Program-made: the position numbers and the translations under genes
Shown here: positions 54,530-64,000 of the stretch, piece by piece
Position numbering within the stretch: the first letter of the stretch is position 1
How the letters are laid out: each line of letters starts with the position of its first letter
Origin: Balaenoptera acutorostrata
Lineage: Eukaryota; Chordata; Mammalia; Artiodactyla; Balaenopteridae
Reading direction: 5' to 3'
Assembly (NCBI RefSeq): GCF_949987535.1
Contig: NC_080075.1
Coordinates: 58,687,636 to 58,751,635 of the forward strand
DNA length: 64,000 nucleotides
The notes under the pieces: generated by a model
Seen by the model: only the letters and a program-made list of their open reading frames with translations
Databases searched by the model: none
What the model was told of the DNA's origin: nothing

Positions 54530-55110
54530 CTCAATAATTACTTATTAATCAGAACTCTTTCAGTGCTAAGTGACAGAAATTCAAACTGAATCAATTTTTT
54601 AAAAAAGGTCATCAGCTCTTGCAACTGGGAAAACTGAAGGCAGGCCTGGCTTCTGGGAAGACTGGAATGATGCAGAGTTGAATCTTCTCTCTGGCCCTTT
54701 GGCCTACTTTCCTCGATGTGTTGTCTTCATTCTGCCAACAGCTTCTTCTTGTGTCCTTGGGCAATGGCTCCAGCAGCCTCAGGCCCTCATCAGTCAGTAC
54801 CTCCTCAACACTCAGGATCTCAGGGGAGGAGAGACTCTCTTTCCAGCATCCAAAGCCTGAATCTTAAGTGAGACTCTGATTGCATTATGTATCTACCCCT
54901 GAACCAATCACTTGGCCAAGAGGATGGTGTACGCCAATGGCCACTGGACCACACGCCCCGCTCTGGGTGGTGGTGAAGAGGCCCCATAAGAAATAGCTTC
55001 ACCAAGAAGAGGGGTGGCTCCTCTAATAAAAATGGGAGCTATGACCAAGAAAAGAGAGAATGGTGCTGCACAGGCAGACAGAAACAGCAGGCATCCCCTA
55101 CATGTAGTGT
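54530..55110 (-). repeat. LTR-like repeat, family B, near full length
   Basis: 'taatcagaactctttcagtgctaagtgacagaaattcaaactg ... aaggcaggcctggcttctgg ... ctctctggccctttggcc ... tacccctgaaccaatcacttggccaagaggatggtgtacgccaatggccactgg ... gtggctcctctaataaaaatggg'. Shares block order with 4.43-4.84 kb. Confidence 0.6.
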
Positions 55111-55159
55111 TGGGAGCTGAAGCTGGTGGGACATGCATTCAGTTAGGTTCAGTCATGGT

Positions 55160-55512
55160 GAGTGTATCAATTAGGGTGAGTTAGCTGCTGTAACAAACAA
55201 CCTCCAAATCTCAATGATTTAACACACCAGACTCGCTCACATCACAGTCCAAAGCAGGGTGTTGAGGTGCTCTTCATGCAGTCATCTAGGGACCCTTGTT
55301 TTATTGCCTTCCTCATCCTCCAAGGCTCTAGAGTCCTCTAGAGTTCTAGTTGCACAGATGGGGAAAAGGGGAGTGCACAAAAGTACATACAAGAAATTTT
55401 TAGGGGTTAGGCCTGGAATTAGTATACATCACTCTGGCCCGATATCCATTGGCCGGAACTTGGTAACTGCACATACTAAGTGCAAAAGAGGCTGGAAAAT
55501 GTGCCCAGGAAG
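55160..55512 (-). repeat. LTR-like repeat, family A, solo
   Basis: 'gggtgagttagctgctgtaacaaacaacctccaaatctcaatgatttaacac ... ctcgctcacatcacagtcc ... gatatccattggccggaacttggtaactgcacatactaagtgcaaaagaggctgg'. The 91-codon frame inside it is a by-product. Confidence 0.65.
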
Positions 55513-55639
55513 AAAAGTACACCGCATCTGGTGAGTTCATAGTCTCTGCCAAATTGAGAGAGGGCCCCTCACAGGACCAAGGTGGGGTTTGGGAGGAGGT
55601 GGGGCAGGAGGGAAGGGTGAGTTGGGCCTGGAGCTGAAG

Positions 55640-55748
55640 GCTGCCAGCCTGTGCCCTCCAGATTTTTCACCCTGGGCAGGTCACTCTCCCTCTCTGAGCC
55701 TCAGTCTCCCCATCTGTCAAATATAACCCCCTTTAAAACCCTATGCAA
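55640..55748 (+). mobile_element. MIR SINE fragment
   Basis: 'accctgggcaggtcactctccctctctgagcctcagtctccccatctgtcaaatataac'. Confidence 0.8.
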
Positions 55749-55769
55749 GCATTTTTTGCTTCTATGATT

Positions 55770-56096
55770 TACCCCCTGCCTAAAGCCTCCATAGCCTTTC
55801 CCAGCAGAGTTTCTAAGATCTTATAACTCTGACCTCCCCTTTAACTTCACTACATCCCCCCATCCAAGTCCTTCTTTTCCCCCTTCTCTGCTTTATTTTT
55901 CTCCATAGCACCTATTATCACCTGATATACCAAGTGTTTTTCTCATTCATTCACCATCCCCCTGCACAAGAATATAAGCTCCAAGAGGGCACAAATTTCT
56001 GTGTTTAGTTCACTGCTGTATCCCAAGTACCTAGAAAGTGCTTGACATATTGTACGTGCTTAGTAAATATGTGCTGAATGAATGAATGAATGAAAT
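55770..56096 (+). mobile_element. L2 LINE, complete 3' end
   Basis: 'ttatttttctccatagcacctattatcacctgatatacc', 'agaatataagctccaagagggcacaaatttctgtgtttagttcactgctgtatcccaagtacctagaaagtgcttgacatattgtacgtgcttagtaaatatgtgctgaatgaatgaatgaatg' is an unmistakable L2 3' terminus. Confidence 0.93.
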
Positions 56097-56146
56097 TTAA
56101 AACCTTTCTCAGAAGAGTGTTTTCTAAAATTCATAACAGAGCAACA

Positions 56147-56160
56147 CTGCCATCTGGTGC
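56147..56160 (-). promoter_or_regulatory. CTCF-like motif
   Basis: Minus strand GCACCAGATGGCAG matches 13 of 14 positions of CCASYAGRKGGCRS; it lies just beyond the L2 end. Confidence 0.45.
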
Positions 56161-57452
56161 CAGACACTTGAATTGCAAGCACATAGTCTGGGTGGTTGTG
56201 GGGTGGGGGACAGAATCCAGGGACAAGACTTGTCAAATCAACTCTACTTCATTGCTTCAAACACCACGGTCTGACTTTGGGTGTTTGGATGGCTCAACAG
56301 GCCCATAGGGTCTGATTTTCTGTCCCATGCGTGCTTCCCTCCCCATCACTAGATGTGACCTCACTAACCATTCATAAGGTCCTCAGATGCACCAGGCACT
56401 CAATGCTTGCTCTGACACTGCTAAAATCTGGGCAGTGCTATCTCTTCAGAAGATGAAAGATCAGAAAAAAAGACTCCAGTCCTGAGAGAGGATGAGAGAA
56501 TACATGAGGTGAGACCAGTAAGAAGGACCAAAGCAAGAAGAAAAAGCCATTGCGAGAAGCCAGGACACTAGGCCCTACCTCAAACCTGACCTTGAATTCA
56601 CTTTGGTTTCCTCATTTGTAAGATGATGGCGATGGACTAGATGAGCTCTAGCGCATACAGGTAGCCCAGCCCTAAAGTCCTTGAGAAGGCACAGAGAGGG
56701 TCATGGGTGGCTCCAATCTCTAGAGTTAACATCTAGAAAGAGAGGTAAGTGACTCGTCCCCTGGTCAGAAGCTGGTGTCCTTAGTTGGACACCAACTGGG
56801 GGTCTCCTCATTACTAGGCAATTGTCTAAGTGCTGTGGAGGGCCTCTCCTCTCCAGGGGAGGACTTGGCTGTTTAACCCAGTTTCCATCTCAGAACCTCA
56901 CCCAGGCTTTGGCCCAGCCTTTGTGGGTGTGGTCCAGTGCCCTTAGTGCCATGGCAACCAGAAGCCCACTCCCTGTTCCCCCCGACCCCAACACACACAC
57001 ACCATGTTTTGTTTGCATTACTCCTTTCAACAGCCTGAGGACTCATTCCAGTTGATCTCTGATTTCCTTCAGCAAGGTTTGCTCCTCCAGTTCCCTCATT
57101 TGGGTTGGCTGCCTTGGGGGATGAAGGGAAGCGGCTCTAGATGGACTTCTGTCCCTCCTTCCAGAGCTTTGCCCATCAGCGCGGAGCAGCCTAGGTGACT
57201 CTGCTGATATCCACGGACCTTTCCTTCTGGCCTCTGCCACAGCTCAGTCCAGCCCAGATATATGGAGCACCTTCCAGGAGTGTGTGAGATTTTGAGATAG
57301 CTTGGGCCTCTGATGCCAAAGGGCTGCATAGGGGACACAGCACACGCAGAACAGCAAGCAAGCCATGACAGTGCATGTGTGAGCAAGTGTCAAAGCAGGG
57401 GGCTCAGGCTGAAGGAAGAGTGGACTGGGAAGTCTTCCTGGAGGAGGTAGGA
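56161..57452. other. Mostly unique sequence
   Basis: A MIR core fragment is likely at 56590-56660 (ttggtttcctcatttgtaagatgatgg). Otherwise no feature was recognised. Confidence 0.4.
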
Positions 57453-57466
57453 CTCCTATGGCCTTT

Positions 57467-57845
57467 TTTTTTTTTTTATAATTTTTTAAAATTTTATTTA
57501 TTTATTTATTCGCCTATTTATTTATTTGGCTGCGTTGGGTCTTTGTTCCTGCACACGGGCTTTCTCTAGTTGCGGCGAGCGGGGGCTACTCCTCGTCACA
57601 GTGTGCGGGCTTCTCATTGTGGTGGCTTCTCTTGTTGCGGAGCGTGGGCTCTAGGCGCGCGGGCTTCAGTAGTTGTGGCATGCATGCTCAGTAGTTGTGG
57701 CTCACAGGCTCTAGAGTGTAGGCTCAGTTGTGGCGCACGGGCTTAGTTGCTCCGCGGCATGTGGGATCTTCCCAGACCAGGGCTCAAACCTGTGTCCCCT
57801 GCATTGGCAGGCAGATTCTTAACCACTGCGCCACCAGGGAAGTCC
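57467..57845 (-). mobile_element. CHR-type SINE, full length, minus strand
   Basis: T-run and A/T tail complement at 57467-57530, head ending 'gccaccagggaagtcc'. Perfect 14-bp target duplication ctcctatggccttt at 57453-57466 and 57846-57859. Confidence 0.96.
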
Positions 57846-57859
57846 CTCCTATGGCCTTT

Positions 57860-58300
57860 AAGTTCAGAGAGTATCTGAGACCTTGGGAGCAACCACCCTG
57901 TCCCAGCAAACCTTAGCACCTAGAGTCAGGGGGAGGGACAACTGTGAGCACCCTCCCCCCTCCCCCACATGGGTGTTATTGAGATATAGGTCTGGCCACC
58001 TCATGACACTGGGGCATCTGGATGCCCGGAACAATTTAGGGGCCCCACCATTCTCCTCCCTCCATCCTCCTCCTCCTCTGCTTCCCTTACCACCACCAGA
58101 GACTCCTCTCCTCTTGGTTTATTCAGGGTCCCTGCTCTACCTACTGCCTTCTCTCCTTGTCTGTGCTCTGTTTCTGCTGCCCCTCCCATCTGGCAAGTCC
58201 TCCTACTTACTCCTAGGAGCTAATGGAATAATAGGCAGATCATCTGTAGTCAGCTCAGCATCACTACCACCCCACCTTAGGTCTCCTCTGTGGCACTGAG
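57860..58300. other. Unique sequence, no feature recognised
   Basis: Pyrimidine-rich between 58040 and 58200. Confidence 0.4.
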
Positions 58301-58308
58301 AGAGGCTG

Positions 58309-58328
58309 GGAACTACAATTCCCAGAAT
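58309..58328 (+). promoter_or_regulatory. ZNF143/SBF-like motif
   Basis: gaactacaattcccagaatc is nearly identical to the ZNF143 (STAF) binding word ACTACAATTCCCAGAATGC, which is usually found at promoters. No CpG-rich promoter is evident around it, so it may be an isolated or repeat-derived site. Confidence 0.45.
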
Positions 58329-58394
58329 CCCCTTGATTGTATGGTTCCATCTAGGAAACACTAAGGAGAAGCTCTGGTCCAATATTTGTCATAT

Positions 58395-58700
58395 TTGTAA
58401 GAAAAGGAGAGGTCATGATTAAATCTAAATGCAGATCAAGAGTTTTCTATGAAAATTTAGCAGCCAAACTGACATGTGCTATAAGTGTAAAATACATTCC
58501 AGATTTTGAAGATTTTGTACCCCAAAATGTAAAATACCTCATTAATAATTCGTATATTGGTTCCATGTATTTTTGATATATTGAATTAAATAAAATACTA
58601 ATTTTGCCTGTTTCTTTGTACTTTGTTAATGTGACTACTGGAAATTCTTAAATTACGTATGTAGCTCACATTATATTTCTATTGGGAACAGCTGGTTTAA
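58395..58700 (+). mobile_element. hAT-type DNA transposon remnant, AT-rich part
   Basis: 'aaaatgtaaaatacctcattaataattcgtatattgg ... gttaatgtgactactggaaattcttaaattacgtatgtagctcacattatatttctattggg' fits the AT-rich half of the family also seen at 40.48-40.70 kb. Confidence 0.55.
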
Positions 58701-58859
58701 AATGTGTGGAAAGTGGATGGAAAATAAACACACAAAACACTGCATAGATGCATGAGACAATGAACAATGTCACAATGTTGAATGTGGATTAATGTCACAC
58801 GAGAGAGATGCAGATGTCAAGAGTTAAGAGCTCAAAGGAGAAAAAGAGGTCCTTGAGGA

Positions 58860-59050
58860 CTGCAGGGCAGGGAAGGGAGGTGGTGATGGCAGGACTGAGC
58901 CACACCCTAAAGTACAGGGAGGATGTGGGCCAGGCAAGGGCGTTGAGGCCATTCCAGGCAGTGGATTCAACATGCTAAGGGAGGAATAACTCAGGTATAG
59001 CAAGATTCAAAGGCCTTGGGGTCTCAAGCAAATGTGAAGGAAGGGTCATT
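58860..59050 (-). mobile_element. L2 LINE fragment, minus strand
   Basis: 'gggcaggcaagg... gccattccaggcagtggattcaacatgctaag ... attcaaaggccttggggtctcaag' resembles reverse-strand L2. Confidence 0.5.
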
Positions 59051-59940
59051 GTTTCCACCTGTGTCTTCAGTCACCCCTCCATTCATTCCACCCTGTGGCT
59101 AGAGTGCTGGGGAGGGAGAGAGGCAGGCAGGAAGGTCCTGAGCTGTGTGCTGGGAACACGGGTACCATCACCTAGGGCACCAAAAGGGTCTTTGAACACC
59201 AGGTCACAGTGCAAACTCAAACCCAGATCCAAACACCTCCTCGGCTTTGTCTAGAGTGGGTTCCCTGAGGGACCAGGTTTTTCAGGGGTGCTGGGGTCAG
59301 AGTCTAGGCTCCAGCAGGGCAGGATGCTCTACCCAGGTCCCAACCCAAGCAGCCCCATGCCAAGCAGGTTCCTGGGGCGAGTCAGAGGGGAAACACGTCC
59401 TCCAGTCTGAGATGAACTTACTCCATCTAGGCAACATGGAGTTTGGTGGAATGAGGCCGTGGGGACAGAAACACGAAGCCCACGGCTTGAAAGTGCTTGC
59501 ATTTGCATTTTGCAGAATTTCTGGCATGGCTGTCCCTGATCAGCAGCAAGATCTTTCTGAGAAAAGCTGGGACCTCTGTGGTCCTGGTCTGGTCCTGAGG
59601 GACTGGCCGCCTGGAGCCGGGGGAGGAGCTGGAGCTGAGTCCAAGTTGAGTCATTTCAGGAAGGGCCGCTGTGGTTTCCAGCCCAGGTCAGAAGATAGGC
59701 CCAGAGACCGGACCCAGAGGAGCGGCAAGGCCAGCCAGACCAGAGGGGGCGCCAGAACGTCCACTGCAGCACAACCAAGATCAGGTAGCACGGTAGCCTC
59801 AGAAAAGCACTGATCCCCAAACCCTGAAAGTGCACTGCCTTGGACAGGCCTCCTTGTTGGGAGATCTTTGAAAACAGGAGAACTTTCCCACCATTGCCTC
59901 AAGGGACCTTCACTCTTGGTTCCAGAAAGAGGAAGCCTTA
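59051..59940. other. Unique sequence, no feature recognised
   Basis: Contains a 188-codon plus-strand frame (59247-59813) with no recognisable motif; treated as chance. Confidence 0.4.
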
Positions 59941-59944
59941 GCAG

Positions 59945-60500
59945 CTCAATAAACCCTTCCTAAGCACCTGTTCCCCAACACTGAAGCAGGCACCACGGGG
60001 GAAATGAGAGGAAAAGGAGAAAAACTTTAAATCTCAGCGCAGAAAGAGCCTTAAGAGGTCACTTTAAAACGACTTTCCAGGGACTTCCCTGATGGTCCAG
60101 TGGTCAAGAATCTAGGCTTTCACTGCAGGGGGCACAGGTTCAATCCCTGGTCGGGGTGGGTGGTGGGGACTAAGATCCCACATGCTATGCGGCATGGCAA
60201 AAAAAAAAAAAAAAAAGTGACTTCCTAACATAGAAATTCTTGCAACAGCATCCAGGGCAGTTCCATGTGGCCTTGGTGCTCTGAGAGCAAACAGTTTAAC
60301 AAAATCGAGGACTTTGTAAGCAACCTTTGGAGGACTGGCCCAGTATAGGAAGGGGCACTAAAGCATGCAGCCCAGACTGCAGGTGCCACAGAACCCTGAG
60401 CTGGGATGGCCAGGGTGATGGGGATGGCCACTGTGCATGGGAATAGGTAGAGAAGGCCTCCTGGACAAGGGGACTGGAAGTGAGCCTTGAAGGACATGCA
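59945..60500 (-). mobile_element. L2 LINE, minus strand, interrupted by a SINE
   Basis: 'caataaacccttcctaagcacctgttccccaacactgaagcaggcacc' on the left and 'gggaataggtagagaaggcctcctggacaaggggactggaagtgagccttgaaggacatgcagg' on the right are reverse-strand L2. The SINE at 60080-60216 lies between. Confidence 0.6.
60080..60216 (+). mobile_element. Short CHR-type SINE
   Basis: Starts gggacttccctgatggtcc, B box aggttcaatccctgg, ends 'catgctatgcggcatggc' plus an 18-base A-run. Includes a small GT-rich insertion (ggtgggtggtgggg) after the B box. Flanks (cgactttcc / tgacttcc) hint at a worn target duplication. Confidence 0.9.
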
Positions 60501-60540
60501 GGCTTTGGGGGTGGGAAGAAGAAAAGGGGATGCAAAATGG

Positions 60541-60605
60541 TTTAAAAAAAAATAAAAAAAGAGGAGGAGAAGGAGGAAGAGGAAGGGAAGGGACAGGAGA
60601 AGAAT
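60541..60605. repeat. A-run and (GGA)n stretch
   Basis: 'taaaaaaaaataaaaaaagaggaggagaaggaggaagaggaaggg'. Confidence 0.75.
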
Positions 60606-61165
60606 TTGACAATAGTGATTTGAGAGGCAGCAGGAAGTTTTCCAGCCCCCAAATCTCTGTTGACTAAACTCTCACTATGAAATTTTCATTTGGGGGCGGA
60701 GGGGGGGGAGGGATGACTAAGTTTTTCATTCTTTATTTTCATCTTTGAAAATGAAGCTTTCCTTGCTGAGATGACATGTGAAATCCCTAACAGGGCATAA
60801 GATGGTGACAATCAAATAACAGGCAGATAGGAACGAGATAAAGACAAACGCTGCCACTGTTTTGCCACCAATTAGCCAGTTGGACCAGCGGCTAGTCATG
60901 GCCACAAACACGCTATGGCAGTACGGAGGGGAGAGAGATTGGGTTGGTCCAGGGGGCAGGGTCAGTGTGGATCTCCACCTCACTAACTCAAGAAAACCCC
61001 GACTTTCTCCTTTCAGTCTCTATGAAGCTCAGCCCTCCAACCAAATCTCGAAGTGTAAAGAGAAGCAAGGTCTCTCCGAAGCGATGTGTTCTTGTTGGCC
61101 TGAACAGCTTCTGTGTGATCTCAGTCTCCTTTCCAAAGGGTTCATAGGACAAAAGCCCTGAGAAA
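60606..61165. other. Unique sequence, no feature recognised
   Basis: No repeat or coding feature recognised, apart from a G-run at about 60690-60712. Confidence 0.4.
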
Positions 61166-61169
61166 GTTT

Positions 61170-61412
61170 CACAGCAAAATTGTTAAGTTCCTGGGCTCTG
61201 GAGTCAGGCTGCCTGAGTCTGAGTCCTGGCTCTCCTGGCTGGATCTAAGACCTTGACCTCCATCTCTCTTAAGCCAAGTTTCCTCATTTGCAGCATGAGG
61301 CTGATAAGAGTACTTATTTCACAGGGTTGCCATGAAGGTTAAAATATATAATGCACTCGAAGTATGTGGAACAGCAGGCATTATGCTGGATAAATGTTGC
61401 TCTTAATATTCT
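61170..61412 (+). mobile_element. MIR SINE, near full length
   Basis: 'cctgggctctggagtcaggctgcctgagtctgagtcctggc ... agtttcctcatttgcagcatgaggctgataagagtacttatttcacagggttgccatgaaggtt ... ggataaatgttgctcttaat'. Confidence 0.88.
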
Positions 61413-61504
61413 CACAGATTTTCTGCAGCCAACCAATACAAAGAATCCTTTGGGTGTTTCAAACAAAGACAGAGTCTACCCAACCAGGACAAAAATTTTT
61501 AGCA

Positions 61505-61990
61505 TCATTCTTCCATTTATTCACTTCTTACTTACTGAATACCTACGATGAGCAGGATTTTTTTTTTAATTAATTAATTAATTATTTATTTTTTATTTTT
61601 GGCTGTGTTGGGTCTTCATTTCTGTGCAAGGGCTTTCTCTAGTTGCAGCAAGCGGGGGCCACTCTTCATCGCGGTGTGCAGGCCTCTCACTATCGCGGCC
61701 TCTCTTGTTGCGGAGCACAGGCTCCAGATGCGCAGGCTCAGTAGTTGTGGCTCACGGGCCTAGTTGCTCCGCAGCATGTGGGATCTTCCCAGACCAGGGC
61801 TCGAACCCGTGTCCCCTGCATTGGCAGGCAGATTCTCAACCACTGCGCCACCAGGGAAGCCCCAAACAGGATTTTATAAAGAGTATAAAGACACAAAGAT
61901 AGTGTGGAGAGCTACCCTGTCTTGAAGGAATGTACAACCTAAGTAGGCACAATAAGACATGGTCTCAAGGCAACACAACATGACACAGTG
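61505..61990 (-). mobile_element. L2 LINE, minus strand, interrupted by a SINE
   Basis: 'ccatttattcacttcttacttactgaatacctacgatgagcagg' left and 'ctaccctgtcttgaaggaatgtacaacctaagtagg' right are reverse-strand L2 3' sequence. Confidence 0.65.
61562..61861 (-). mobile_element. CHR-type SINE, minus strand
   Basis: Tail complement with an (AATT)n run at 61566-61588, head ending 'gccaccagggaagcccc'. Target duplication caggatttt at 61553-61561 and 61867-61875 (a few A/C bases lie between head and repeat). Confidence 0.93.
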
Positions 61991-62019
61991 AACAGGGCTG
62001 TATGCTGAACTTACAAGGT

Positions 62020-62660
62020 CCCATATCATTTAGGATTGGGTTAGGCTGCAAGTAACTGAAAACCTCAAATGATGGTGGCTTAACCAAGGTGAAAATTTAT
62101 TTTTCCTTGCTATAATTAAAGTCAGGAGGCAAGCAGTCTGGGCTGGTGTTTGTGGCTCAACAAATGTTAGGGTCCAGGCCACCCTCAACATATGGCTCTA
62201 CCCCATCATCTGACCTGTCATTCAAGCTCCAGCCTGCTCATCCCCTTCTTCATCCTCATCACCATCTTCCTCACCAGAGCCACACTTGCAGAGCACATAC
62301 TATGTGCTAGGAACCATTCTAATCACACTTCAAATTTCAATTCATGGAATCCTCACCATAGCCCTATTATAGCAATATTATTTTTACTCCTGTTTTACTG
62401 CTAAGAAAACTGTGGCACAAAAGGGTTTAAGTAACTTGCCCAAGGTCAGGCCCCTAGATGGCAGGGTTAGGATTTCAACTCAGTCTGGCTCCAGAGTCCA
62501 GCTACTAGGAAGAAGCTAAGAAGGGCACTCCCTGCCCTTTAATGGCATTTTGGCCAGACCTTGGTCACATGGCTATATCCAACCACAAGGGAGGCAGGGA
62601 AATGTAGTCGTCATTCAGGGCAGCAAAAACGGGGAGTTCTTTTACTAAGAAAGACAGGGA
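62020..62660 (-). repeat. LTR-like repeat, family A, split by a MIR
   Basis: Left 'ggattgggttaggctgcaagtaactgaaaacctcaaatgatggtggctta' and right (from ~62510) 'ggccagaccttggtcacatggctatatccaaccacaagggaggcagggaaatgtagtcgtc' are the two ends of one copy. Confidence 0.65.
62280..62508 (-). mobile_element. MIR SINE inside the family A repeat
   Basis: 'gcacatactatgtgctaggaaccattctaatcac ... actgctaagaaaactgtggcacaaaagggtttaagtaacttgcccaaggtcagg ... ggatttcaactcagtctggctccagagtccagctac' is a near-complete reverse-strand MIR. It includes a CTCF-like word cccctagatggcag (62451-62464, 13 of 14 positions). Confidence 0.85.
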
Positions 62661-63220
62661 CCAATTGCAGTCTGTGGTACGGATCCCCATAAATTCATCC
62701 CCTCTCCCACAGTGGGGCACCCCCAGCAATAATCCTGTATCACATGACCCCTTCCCCTGCCCTTATCCAAGAGAGGCTGGTCAGAGCTCCTGAACTGGGA
62801 CCAAGAGACAGGTTCTATCTTGCTGTATTGGACAGTGGCATGTGCCCTCCAGAGCAGTGGGCAGCAGATTTCAGCCAGCTCTTCAAGGCTACAGTCTATA
62901 AAGAAAACACTTAAGTGGATGTTCTCAGAGAGAATGTTGCCCAAGCAATACTTCCAGCTGCCAACGCCAGGGCCCTCTGAGGTGACACAGCATTCCTGCC
63001 GTTGGGTGCTATAAGACCCACCGTATGCTTGTGATAAAAAATCTCCTTGTTTGCTCCAGTGGATTTCTGACAATTTCCCAACTGTCATCAAAGAATTCTA
63101 ACTCCATAACCAGGCAAGTGTGGTGAGTGCTACCAGCAGTGTCAACAAAAATGCTATGGAAGTATGGAGATTTGGCCCTAGGGGATCAGAGGAGGCTTCA
63201 TAATCTGGGTTATTATTGCT
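62661..63220. other. Unique sequence, no feature recognised
   Basis: The 148-codon minus frame at 62.65-63.09 kb has no recognisable motif. Confidence 0.4.
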
Positions 63221-63221
63221 G

Positions 63222-63440
63222 ACTCATAAAGTGCTGACCACGTGCCGGACACTGTTGCACGTTACACAGTCTCACCTACTCTTCAAATACCCAGTGAGGC
63301 AGATGTTACTATTATTATTATCCTCATTTTACAGATGAGTAAACCAAGGCACAGAAGGGTTAAGTAACCAAAAGCTCAAACAATACAAGTAGTAGAACTG
63401 GGTCTTGTACCCGGTCAGTCTGGCTCTAGCTTCCTTGTTC
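63222..63440 (-). mobile_element. MIR SINE, near full length
   Basis: 'acgtgccggacactgttgcacg ... attattattatcctcattttacagatgagtaaaccaaggcacagaagggttaagtaacc ... gtacccggtcagtctggctctagc'. Confidence 0.88.
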
Positions 63441-63689
63441 TACCTTTTGGGTTTGGGTGTTTGGTGCCTAGGCTGGGTCTTAAACAAAGGGTAGGACTGT
63501 GATTGGCAGAGGCAGGACTGTCCCTGCCAAGCAGGAGGCACGTGGGGGCCGCATCACGGAGTCAGTAAGAGCAAGGCTGACTCAGGAAGTCTGGAAGAGT
63601 TGCAACACATTGGTTCTAATACGCAAGAGTGGGCAACCAGGGGAGGAAGTGGGGTTGGGAGTTGATTCAAGGTGGGTACTGTGAATCTA

Positions 63690-64000
63690 TGCTAAAGATT
63701 TTTGAGGGTATTCTAGAGGTACTGGGGAGCCATCAAGAGTGTTGACATTGGGAAGTAACACACTCTGGGCCCGGCTTGGGGATGACTGCCCAGGAGCTAC
63801 GTGACTGGAAGACTTTCAGGAGGCTCTTGCAAAAAATGATTCAGTCCATGGGATTTTGAGAGGGATGGAGAAGGGACGATGGAGACGTGACCTCTGGGGT
63901 CTAGAAGCAGGACTTGGGGCCACCTGGGAGACTAGGGAGAGGGAGGTGCCAAAGGCAATTCCAGAGAGGTTCTGGGCCCACTGGTGGGGTGGGGTGGGGG
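63690..64000 (-). mobile_element. L2 LINE, minus strand, runs toward the window end
   Basis: 'aggtactggggagccatcaagagtgttgacattgggaagtaacacactc' and 'tttcaggaggctcttgc' follow the reverse-strand L2 order (gagccattggagggttttgag ... gttaggaggctattgc). Confidence 0.6.

Noticed and set aside
55259..55534. 91-codon frame that looks moderately protein-like
   Set aside because: It lies entirely inside a family A repeat copy; similar frames appear by chance in such copies.

Overview
This is vertebrate nuclear DNA, almost certainly from a cetartiodactyl and most likely a cetacean (hippopotamus is the alternative). The diagnostic evidence is a dozen tRNA-derived SINEs of the CHR type. They open with a degenerate tRNA head (cttccctggtgg / cagtggttaagaatccgcc), carry a B box (ggttcgagccctgg), continue through a long 'ccacaactactgagcc' body and end in an A/T-rich (AAATA)n tail. 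No ruminant BovB or Bov-tA and no pig PRE1 element was seen. Older layers are pan-mammalian: MIR, L2, MaLR-type LTRs, L1M fragments and hAT-type DNA transposon remnants.

The window looks intergenic or deeply intronic. I found no convincing protein-coding gene of the host, no rRNA or tRNA gene and no CRISPR array. The only intact coding capacity belongs to one LINE-1 on the minus strand (23997-29357). It has full-length ORF1 (301 aa) and ORF2 (1272 aa), all visible endonuclease and reverse transcriptase catalytic residues, a 3' poly(A) and a perfect 17-bp target site duplication. It looks recently inserted and possibly still mobile.

Layout: 1-2.3 kb, an old L1 carrying two SINE insertions; 2.35-5.6 kb, LTR-like and L2 repeats; 5.8-16.3 kb, several L1 3' ends, two MaLR LTRs in opposite orientation, SINEs and one short candidate exon at 11.2 kb; 17-20.4 kb, an LTR-internal-LTR-like old element broken by a SINE and a composite L1; 20.4-24 kb, GC-rich unique DNA with MIR and L2; 24-29.4 kb, the intact L1; 29.4-57 kb, mostly unique GC-rich DNA with many MIR and L2 copies, CTCF-like motifs and AT-rich islands that resemble conserved non-coding elements; 57-64 kb, three SINEs, a hAT remnant, MIR and minus-strand L2.

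The points most worth a second look are: the intact L1, whose 5' end carries about 250 bp that does not look like L1; a tail-to-tail inverted SINE pair that replaced roughly 450 bp of an L1; a composite L1 insertion with two successive 3' ends inside one target duplication; the candidate minus-strand exon at 11.2 kb; and several near-perfect CTCF motifs. Repeat boundaries were read by eye; those supported by a target site duplication are base-accurate, the others are approximate.
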